Source: Deltaproteobacteria bacterium RBG_16_44_11
GTDB taxonomy: Bacteria; Desulfobacterota; Syntrophia; Syntrophales; Smithellaceae
DNA: 36,330 nt
Assembly (NCBI GenBank): GCA_001797845.1
Contig: MGQN01000035.1
Coordinates: 54,589-90,918, forward strand
Direction of reading: 5' to 3'
In this document: positions 30,392 through 36,330 of the stretch, one piece after another
Position numbering within the stretch: the first letter of the stretch is position 1
How the letters are laid out: each line of letters starts with the position of its first letter
Translations under genes and position numbers: made by a program
Notes under the pieces: model-generated
What the model was told of the DNA's origin: nothing
Seen by the model: the letters and a program-made list of their open reading frames with translations, nothing else
Databases searched by the model: none

Positions 30392-31060
30392 ATGTATCAT
30401 CAATTAGGTAAAAGAAATTTTTTCTCTTACGGATTTACGCTGCTCGAAATTCTCATTGCCATATTTATTCTGGGAGTGGTCTTAACCACTGTTTATGCTT
30501 CTTATAGCTCTACGTTGAGAGTTGCCCATGACGTTGAATATGAAAGCGGTATTTATAAAATGGCGCGGATATCCCTGAATAGAATGATTAAAGACTTGTC
30601 TTCCCTGCAACTATCCGGCGATTCTTTTATCCTGCGTGCTGAAAAAAAATTGGTCCGTAAACACGAGTTTGTTTCCCTGATTTTTTGGTCGGCGGCTCAT
30701 CTGGCTTTTGGTGAAAGTGATATTTCTGGAAATACAGCGAACATTTCTTATTTTGTAAAGGAAGATGAAGACGGAGATAGCTTTTCTTTATGGCGAGCGG
30801 ATGTGCCCGGAACTAAACCATCACCGGAAAAGAACACGGATGGCGGATTTGTGCTTTGTCAGAACATCGAGTCTTTGAACTTAAAATTTTATGACGCGAG
30901 CGGCAGAGAGACCGATAATTGGGATTCCTCGTCCCTTTCCTCCGAGCAAAAGGGAAAGGCACCGGCGGCGATAAAAATAGAGCTGAGTTTGGTGAATGTA
31001 AACGACGCGGAAAAACCTTTTAAATTTATGACCAAGGTGTTTTTACCGGCAAAAAAATGA
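30392..31060 (+). CDS. gspJ: minor pseudopilin GspJ
   Basis: A 222-aa prepilin with the leader ending FFSYG, then FTLLEILIAIFILGVVLTTV with Glu5 present, and a long beta-rich domain with FVLCQNIESLNLKFYD and PAAIKIELSL, typical of GspJ. It is part of the pseudopilus tip. Its stop overlaps the gspK start by 4 nt, so the two are probably translated in a coupled way. Confidence 0.9.
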   Translation: MYHQLGKRNFFSYGFTLLEILIAIFILGVVLTTVYASYSSTLRVAHDVEYESGIYKMARISLNRMIKDLSSLQLSGDSFILRAEKKLVRKHEFVSLIFWSAAHLAFGESDISGNTANISYFVKEDEDGDSFSLWRADVPGTKPSPEKNTDGGFVLCQNIESLNLKFYDASGRETDNWDSSSLSSEQKGKAPAAIKIELSLVNVNDAEKPFKFMTKVFLPAKK

Positions 31061-32040
31061 AAATGCTGAAAAAAATATTTTCGGATAACAAAGGCATCGC
31101 GCTAATCACGGTAATACTGATTGTCAGTATTCTGGTTGCTGTTGCCATAGAGTTGAACCGTTCGTCGCGCGCCGATATTTATGACGCGGCCAACATCAGT
31201 GACGGCATCAAATTGACGTATATCGCTAAGTCCGGCTTTTACGGAGCAGCTTCTCTGTTGATTAATTCCAAAAACGAATACGAGACTTTGCGCGATGACT
31301 GGGCAAACACGGAAATATTATCTGTTCAATCAAGACAACTTTTTGATGACGGCTATTTTGTGGTGAAAGTGGAAGACGAGGCAGGAAAAATTCCGCTCAA
31401 CAAACTGGTCGGCGGAAACGCATATAATCCGGAAATTAAACAAATGCTGATTCGCCTGTTGAGCCAGCCGGAATTTGAGCTCGATAAAAGAAAAGCAGAA
31501 GAGATTGTGGATGCTATCAAAGATTGGATTGATGTAGATAATGAAGTGACGGGAGCGGGAGCGGAAAGTCTTTATTACGCCACGCAGAGCCCGCCTTATG
31601 AAGCAAAAAACGCGCCTCTGGATTGCATTGAAGAATTGCTTATGGTAAAGGGTGTAACCAAAGAGATCTATGCCGGAGGTAAGGGAAAACCATCTCTGGC
31701 TCAACTAGTTACCGTGGATAGCGAAGGAATAATAAATATCAATACGGCGCCCAACATGGTTTTACGCACCCTTTCCGACGCGATTACCCCTGAACTGGCG
31801 GACAAAATGGACGAATACCGCAGAGCTAAAGGCAATGACCTGTCTTCTGCAAATTGGTACGAGAATGTTTTCGGCATGTCACCAGGACTGATTCCGATAA
31901 GCTTGATTACGGTAAAAAGCAATTATTTTAAAATTTATTCAGCTGGAAAAATGAATAACATGGGACAGAATATTGTATCTGTGGTAAAAAAATTGCCGGA
32001 GAAGAAATCCGTTCAAATAGTTAAATGGAGACTCGATTGA
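31057..32040 (+). CDS. gspK: tip pseudopilin GspK
   Basis: A 327-aa protein with the leader ending in DNKG, then IALITVILIVSILVAVAIEL. Mature residue 5 is Thr rather than Glu, as is usual for GspK, the tip subunit. The large alpha domain contains DEAGKIPLNKL, AIKDWIDVDNEVTG, CIEELLMVKGVT and ININTAPNMVLRTL, all characteristic of the GspK helix-hairpin-helix-like region. It caps the pseudopilus and may contact substrate. The stop TGA shares its last base with the gspL ATG. Confidence 0.93.
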   Translation: MKMLKKIFSDNKGIALITVILIVSILVAVAIELNRSSRADIYDAANISDGIKLTYIAKSGFYGAASLLINSKNEYETLRDDWANTEILSVQSRQLFDDGYFVVKVEDEAGKIPLNKLVGGNAYNPEIKQMLIRLLSQPEFELDKRKAEEIVDAIKDWIDVDNEVTGAGAESLYYATQSPPYEAKNAPLDCIEELLMVKGVTKEIYAGGKGKPSLAQLVTVDSEGIININTAPNMVLRTLSDAITPELADKMDEYRRAKGNDLSSANWYENVFGMSPGLIPISLITVKSNYFKIYSAGKMNNMGQNIVSVVKKLPEKKSVQIVKWRLD

Positions 32041-33560
32041 TGAAGGAATTTTTCTTGGGGTTGGATATAGGCCAGAAAACTATTAAAGCTGTTATACTCG
32101 CGGGTAAAACCCTGAGTGGTTGTCGCATTGTTGCCATGGAAGAGATAGATATTAATGAATACGGCGGCACGGGACCGGCGTTAAAAAAACTGGCTGAAAA
32201 TATGAATTTTCATAATGTTCCTTGCTGCATATGCCTGCCGCTTGATGACGTAATGTTCAGACAAGTAGCCTTGCCCTTTCGCGATGATAATAAAATTCGA
32301 AAAACATTGCCTTTTGAGTTGGAACCGCTTATTCCTTTATCAAGAGAAGAGATAGTCACGGATTATTTAAAGGTTCCCGCGGGCGGTCTTCTTGTCGCCG
32401 CCATTGCCAAAAAATCAATTCAGGATTTAATAACCGCTGTCGAGAGCAACATAGCAGAAGTTTCGATTATCGATCTTTCTGCGGCGGCATTGGCTTTCCC
32501 GGTATTAAAAAAAACAGCTCTGGATGCATGCGGCGTTGTTTTGGACTTGGGGGCAAGCTGCACAACGGCGTCATTTTATGAAGATGGGGCAATTGTTCAA
32601 CTGCGCTCTTTTTCCTTTGGCGGTGATTCGATTACGGCAGCACTGGCCGAAGAACTGTCCGTTGATCATAAAGAGGCGGAACTATTAAAAATTAACGGTA
32701 GTTATGAGGTTACGGGGAAAAATATTTCCGCCGTGTGCCGTCAGTTTTGCCGGGAGTTAAAAAATACCGTTGAGTTTATGAAATTGAATGGAGCGCTTAA
32801 AAGCGATTTATCCCATATTACGGTAACCGGCGGAGGCTCATTAAATACCCACCTGCAAAAAGAGATGGAGGATTATTTTGGCCTGCCTGTGGAAATTCTA
32901 GATATTGCGCAATCAGAGCAAATAGAAATTGAGGAAAATCTACGCGAAAAATATTCTCCATCGATTATGAACACGGCGCTGGCCGGGGCACTGGAAATAT
33001 TTGACGGCCGTAAATCATTTAATTTCCGTCAGGGAGAATTTGCCGCTAAAAATGGTCACATTAATATTAAGGAGCAATTAAGATGGGCGGCCATAATAGC
33101 CGGAATAATATTTTTTCTGGCCGTAACCAATCAACTTCTTGATTATGGTTTGCAGGTTCGGCATCTCAGCATAATAAAAAAACAAATTTCCGCGGTTTTT
33201 AAGAAAAATTACCCTGAGGCTCCGGTCATGGTTGACCCTCTGCAGCAATTGAAGGCCAAGCTTGCCGAGAATAAAAAGGCTTTTGGTTTTTATGAGGGGG
33301 GGCTTAATTTTCCAGTGGTCGATTTATTGAAAGATATTTCCAGCTTAATTCCGCCTTCTCTCGAAGTTATAATTACCGATTTTAGTTGCGAAAACGGGAT
33401 TGCTTTAATGAAAGGTCAGGCCATAAGTGTTGATGATGTGTCCGCGGCCAGAAATGAGCTGATCAAATCCAGGCACATCAAAGATGTAACCATGGGTTCG
33501 ACGAGCCTGACAAAAGAAGGCGCCAAAGTCGATTTTAATTTGAGGATTGAGCTTAAATGA
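32040..33560 (+). CDS. gspL: type II secretion protein GspL, with PilM/PilN-like architecture
   Basis: A 506-aa protein. Residues 1-330 are an actin-like PilM-type domain (FFLGLDIGQKTIKAVIL at 4-20, VVLDLGASCTTASFYEDG, VTGGGSLNTHL), one membrane span lies at about 346-368 (LRWAAIIAGIIFFLAVTNQL), and a PilN-like periplasmic part follows. GspL couples the cytoplasmic GspE ATPase to the inner-membrane platform. The PilM glycine-rich motifs are better kept than in classical enterobacterial GspL, so nucleotide binding may persist; that is an inference. I start at the ATG at 32040, which overlaps the gspK stop by one base; an upstream in-frame ATG exists at 32025. Confidence 0.85.
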   Translation: MKEFFLGLDIGQKTIKAVILAGKTLSGCRIVAMEEIDINEYGGTGPALKKLAENMNFHNVPCCICLPLDDVMFRQVALPFRDDNKIRKTLPFELEPLIPLSREEIVTDYLKVPAGGLLVAAIAKKSIQDLITAVESNIAEVSIIDLSAAALAFPVLKKTALDACGVVLDLGASCTTASFYEDGAIVQLRSFSFGGDSITAALAEELSVDHKEAELLKINGSYEVTGKNISAVCRQFCRELKNTVEFMKLNGALKSDLSHITVTGGGSLNTHLQKEMEDYFGLPVEILDIAQSEQIEIEENLREKYSPSIMNTALAGALEIFDGRKSFNFRQGEFAAKNGHINIKEQLRWAAIIAGIIFFLAVTNQLLDYGLQVRHLSIIKKQISAVFKKNYPEAPVMVDPLQQLKAKLAENKKAFGFYEGGLNFPVVDLLKDISSLIPPSLEVIITDFSCENGIALMKGQAISVDDVSAARNELIKSRHIKDVTMGSTSLTKEGAKVDFNLRIELK

Positions 33561-34117
33561 TTAAATCATTCTGGGATAAACTTGATAAAAAACAGCGTTA
33601 TATGGTAGCAGGCACGGCGGCGCTTGTTTTGATTGTCTTGATTTTTGAATTGGTTATTTCTCCTTTCTGGGAGGCTAAAGCCAAAGTCCGACAAAATATC
33701 CGCATAAATCAACGGAAGCTGGAAGAGATAAAACAGCTTGATGCTGAATTTACAAGATATGAAGAGAAAATAGCAAGAATCAAAACTGTCATGGCCAAAA
33801 GAACAACAGGTTTCAGTTTGTTTTCTTATTTGGAAAAAAAAGCAACACAGGCCGGTGTTCGAGGAAACATTGCATACATGAACTCTTCCCGCGGTGTGCA
33901 ATCTACCGCGTTTGAAGAATCGTTGGTTGACATGAAACTTGACAAAATAACTATCAAGCAGCTTACCGATTTTTTGTATTTTGCCGAATCATCCGCCGAT
34001 TTAGTAAGAATAAAAAGAATTACGGTGAATAAAATAAAAGAAAGTCCGGAGTATTTAAGGGCGCAAATACAAATAGCCGCTGTTACGGCGCTGGGCCCGC
34101 GTCAGGGAGGCAGCTAG
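33557..34117 (+). CDS. gspM: type II secretion protein GspM (PilO-like)
   Basis: A 186-aa bitopic protein: a short cytoplasmic start, a membrane span at about 15-38 (MVAGTAALVLIVLIFELVIS), a coiled-coil stretch with QRKLEEIKQLDAEFTRYEEK, and a small ferredoxin-like periplasmic domain. It pairs with GspL in the inner-membrane platform. The start overlaps the gspL stop as ATGA, and gspN follows after 4 nt. Confidence 0.85.
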   Translation: MIKSFWDKLDKKQRYMVAGTAALVLIVLIFELVISPFWEAKAKVRQNIRINQRKLEEIKQLDAEFTRYEEKIARIKTVMAKRTTGFSLFSYLEKKATQAGVRGNIAYMNSSRGVQSTAFEESLVDMKLDKITIKQLTDFLYFAESSADLVRIKRITVNKIKESPEYLRAQIQIAAVTALGPRQGGS

Positions 34118-34121
34118 TGAT

Positions 34122-34943
34122 ATGAACTTTCTTAAGAAAAAGGCTTTGTGGTTTACTGTTTACGGAATATTCATAACCATTTTATTTGTCTATCTCCTTT
34201 TCCCCGGCGAGTTGGTGAAGAGCAGGCTGGAAAATTCGATTAATTCGGAACAATTCGCGATTAATTCCTCATCGCTGCATGCTTCTTTTCCTCTCGGTTT
34301 CAAGCTAAAAAATGTGACGATAAGTTCAGCATCCCCGGTAAACGTTTTTTTTCAGGGCGAAGCGCTTGATGTGCAATTCAATCTATCGAGCCTTTTTCGC
34401 CGGCGCACATATATCGGTTTGAGCGGCAACGCCTACGGCGGCAGCTTTAACGGAACTGCCGGTATATTATCTCTGTCCCAAGCCTATCCACCCGCTGAGG
34501 CTAAATTAAATTTTAAAAATATAGATTTAGAAAAATACACTTTAATTAAAGATAAACTGGGAAGAACAATTACAGGTAAAGCACGGGGCATTTTAACTTA
34601 CAATACCGACGAAGCCGGGAAAATAACGGCGGGGGATTTAAAATTATTATTATCCAAAGGCGCTTATCTCTTGGCTGAACCGTTTTTGGGGATAGCCAGA
34701 ATTGATTTTGAAAACGGTGATATCCAGGCCGAGTTTGTAAACGGAAGTATCAAACTGCAAAAACTGGAAATATCGGGCGCACAAATAAATTGTTTATTAA
34801 AGGGTGAAATAACGCCACAGACAGATTTCATAAACAGCCGGTTAAGTTTGGACGGCACGATGGAAATACGCGGTAAGGATAACGTAAAAATGAAAATTAC
34901 GATTGGCGGCACATTAGCCAACCCGGTAATGCGGTATATTTGA
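34122..34943 (+). CDS. gspN: type II secretion protein GspN
   Basis: A 273-aa protein with an N-terminal membrane anchor (about 8-28) and a long beta-rich AsmA-like periplasmic region (GKARGILTY, GDLKLLLSKGAYLL, LSLDGTMEIRGKDNVKMKI, GGTLANPVMRY). The SLHASFPLGFKLKNVTIS block and its position between gspM and gspC support GspN. GspN is an accessory part missing from many T2SS; its job is poorly defined. The stop overlaps the gspC start by one base. Confidence 0.8.
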   Translation: MNFLKKKALWFTVYGIFITILFVYLLFPGELVKSRLENSINSEQFAINSSSLHASFPLGFKLKNVTISSASPVNVFFQGEALDVQFNLSSLFRRRTYIGLSGNAYGGSFNGTAGILSLSQAYPPAEAKLNFKNIDLEKYTLIKDKLGRTITGKARGILTYNTDEAGKITAGDLKLLLSKGAYLLAEPFLGIARIDFENGDIQAEFVNGSIKLQKLEISGAQINCLLKGEITPQTDFINSRLSLDGTMEIRGKDNVKMKITIGGTLANPVMRYI

Positions 34944-35869
34944 TGGGGAAGTTTATGCGGGTCAACATAGAGCAAATATTTAAAAGTTGGTTCGATCTTG
35001 CCCGGGATTTCGTGGCCAATCCTTCAATTAATCTGGGCAAGGTGCGTACATTTCTTATTTTGCTGGCGATAACAATTTTGTCTTATGAAACAGTTGATTT
35101 ATTTTACAAGGTCATCAGTTTTTCATTAATGAATACATCCGCTGCCGTGAAAAATGCCGGGGCTGTTAATGTTACAGCTTCCGCCGTGCGCAGTGACCTC
35201 CAGAGTTATGGAATCATCACCGAGCGAAATTTGTTCCTTACGACTTTAAGAGCGACAAGTGCTAAGGAAGGGGGCTTTATCGCCTCCGGTGAAGAAGTGG
35301 CGGAGTTTGATTTGAAAGGGACGATCGCCGGCGGAGATTCTTTTGGCTTTGTGATTATTGAAGAACGAGGCAGTAAAAAACAGCGTTTATACCGCCTGGG
35401 GGACATGATCGGCTCGGCCAAAGTGATCAAAATATCGCGCAATACTGCAACCATCAAGAGCGGAGGCCGCGACATAACTCTCAAAATAAAAGCGACGCCG
35501 GAAGGCCCTTTGTTAAATCCTTCCCGGATCTCCCGGGATACCGTTACTTCACCCGGCGTGGCTATGAGCAGAAAAGAAATAAGTGAAAATCTGCACGATT
35601 TGCAAGGTATTATGACCCATGCCCAGGTACGGCCTTATTTTGAGGCCGGTGCACAGCAAGGTTTTATTGTTTCCCAGATTAAGCCGGACAGCCTTTACCA
35701 AAAACTGGGTCTGCAAAATGGTGATATTATCATTGACGTAAACAACAAACGTATGCAAAGTGCCGATGACGTCATGCAATTGGTTAATTTGATGCAGTCG
35801 GGCGAAAGCATTGTCGTGAATCTGAAGAGACAAGGCAAGGTAGAAACTATCAATTATTCTTTTCATTGA
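34943..35869 (+). CDS. gspC: type II secretion protein GspC with C-terminal PDZ domain
   Basis: A 308-aa protein: a membrane segment at about 33-58 (RTFLILLAITILSYETVDLF), an HR domain (ITERNLFLTTLRA, FDLKGTIAGGDSFGFVIIEE, YRLGDMIGSAKVIKI) and a PDZ domain (about 215-308; VSQIKPDSLYQKLGLQNGDI and SADDVMQLVNLMQSGES). GspC links the inner-membrane platform to the GspD secretin and helps choose substrates. It comes late in this operon rather than first. The ATG at 34943 overlaps the gspN stop by one base; a later ATG at 34955 is also possible. Confidence 0.88.
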   Translation: MGKFMRVNIEQIFKSWFDLARDFVANPSINLGKVRTFLILLAITILSYETVDLFYKVISFSLMNTSAAVKNAGAVNVTASAVRSDLQSYGIITERNLFLTTLRATSAKEGGFIASGEEVAEFDLKGTIAGGDSFGFVIIEERGSKKQRLYRLGDMIGSAKVIKISRNTATIKSGGRDITLKIKATPEGPLLNPSRISRDTVTSPGVAMSRKEISENLHDLQGIMTHAQVRPYFEAGAQQGFIVSQIKPDSLYQKLGLQNGDIIIDVNNKRMQSADDVMQLVNLMQSGESIVVNLKRQGKVETINYSFH

Positions 35870-35893
35870 GAGGAAAGAAAAAGCGTATTTATT

Positions 35894-36330
35894 ATGTATG
35901 CCGCTTATTTTGGTTTAAAAGAAAATCCTTTTAATTTATCGCCGGAGCCCCGTTATTTGTTTTTGAGCGAGCACCATCGCGACGCTTTAAATTGCCTGAT
36001 TTACGGTATTCAGGAGAAAAAGGGTTTTGTTTTGCTTTCCGGCGGCATCGGCCTGGGGAAAACCACAATTTGCCGCAGTCTGCTCGAATCTCTTGACGAT
36101 TCGGTGGAGACGGCGCTGATTTTCAACACGGCCATTTCCGATATGGATTTATTGGAAACAGTGCTTACAGAATTTGGCATCAAAAGCAGAAAGGATTCAA
36201 GGACAAAAAAAACTTACATTGATGCTTTGAATAAATTTCTGCTGAAAAATTTCGGCAAACGGAAAACAGCGGTGCTTTTAATTGACGAAGCGCAAAATTT
36301 ATCACACGGCGTTTTGGAACAATTGAGGAT
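35894..36330 (+). CDS. ExeA/GspA-type AAA ATPase (5' part, cut by window end)
   Basis: The first 145 residues of an ExeA-like ATPase, open to the end of the window. The start MYAAYFGLKENPFNLSPEPR is the typical family opening, the Walker A is GGIGLGKT (50-57) and the Walker B VLLIDEAQN (127-135). In Aeromonas, ExeA works with ExeB and binds peptidoglycan to help insert the secretin. It starts 24 nt after gspC, so it belongs to the same operon. A GspB-type partner, gspD and gspE would be expected downstream outside the window. Confidence 0.85.
   Translation, partial: MYAAYFGLKENPFNLSPEPRYLFLSEHHRDALNCLIYGIQEKKGFVLLSGGIGLGKTTICRSLLESLDDSVETALIFNTAISDMDLLETVLTEFGIKSRKDSRTKKTYIDALNKFLLKNFGKRKTAVLLIDEAQNLSHGVLEQLR

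Overview
The window looks like chromosome from a Gram-negative anaerobe. The best guess is Desulfobacterota, near Syntrophales. This is inferred from an oxygen-independent class III ribonucleotide reductase, an LptE lipoprotein, AmpG, a full run of type II secretion genes, and the gene neighbourhood style. No rRNA or tRNA gene is present to fix the taxonomy, and no phage or transposase gene was seen.

Layout. (1) Positions 1-3696, plus strand: a tight type II fatty-acid/polyketide-like cluster (FabG end, FabZ-like dehydratase, ketosynthase, divergent acyl carrier protein, acyltransferase, phosphopantetheinyl transferase). It is followed by a double-flavodoxin protein with a four-Cys motif (3790-5169) and a short-chain dehydrogenase (5257-6024). 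(2) Positions 6025-7947 are an accessory patch: a palindromic dispersed repeat, a long stem-loop, and a 1.4-kb minus-strand segment bounded by what reads as an integron attC site (6260-6315) and a GTTGGGC core site (7671-7677). The segment carries a TPR-like/zinc-ribbon protein and a protein with a HEPN-type RX4H motif. (3) Positions 7948-11790, plus strand: an HD-domain (dNTPase-like) phosphohydrolase translationally overlapping the anaerobic ribonucleotide reductase NrdD, then rpsT (TTG start) behind its own good promoter. (4) Positions 11951-13709: an alpha/beta hydrolase (minus) and a DUF1460 amidase-like protein (plus).

(5) Positions 13955-24827 are a long minus-strand block: spoIID-like lytic transglycosylase, ampG-like permease, MurU-like nucleotidyltransferase, AmgK-like sugar kinase, leuS, lptE, a glycosyltransferase fused to a HIT-like DUF4922 domain, and an M15 peptidase. 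The cell-wall genes fit a pathway that releases muropeptides, imports them and feeds MurNAc back to UDP-MurNAc. (6) Positions 24967-27490, plus strand: a MinD/FlhG-like ATPase, a J-like/RodZ-like HTH protein, and an exported metallo-beta-lactamase-fold protein. (7) Positions 27703-36330 are a type II secretion operon in the order gspF-G-H-I-J-K-L-M-N-C followed by an ExeA-type ATPase cut by the window end. gspD and gspE are not in the window.

Intergenic regions are rich in palindromic dispersed repeats. Three of them end within a few bases of a stop codon. The most interesting candidate for something undescribed is the attC-bounded two-gene HEPN cassette. The divergent acyl-carrier cluster and the GT2-DUF4922 fusion come next.
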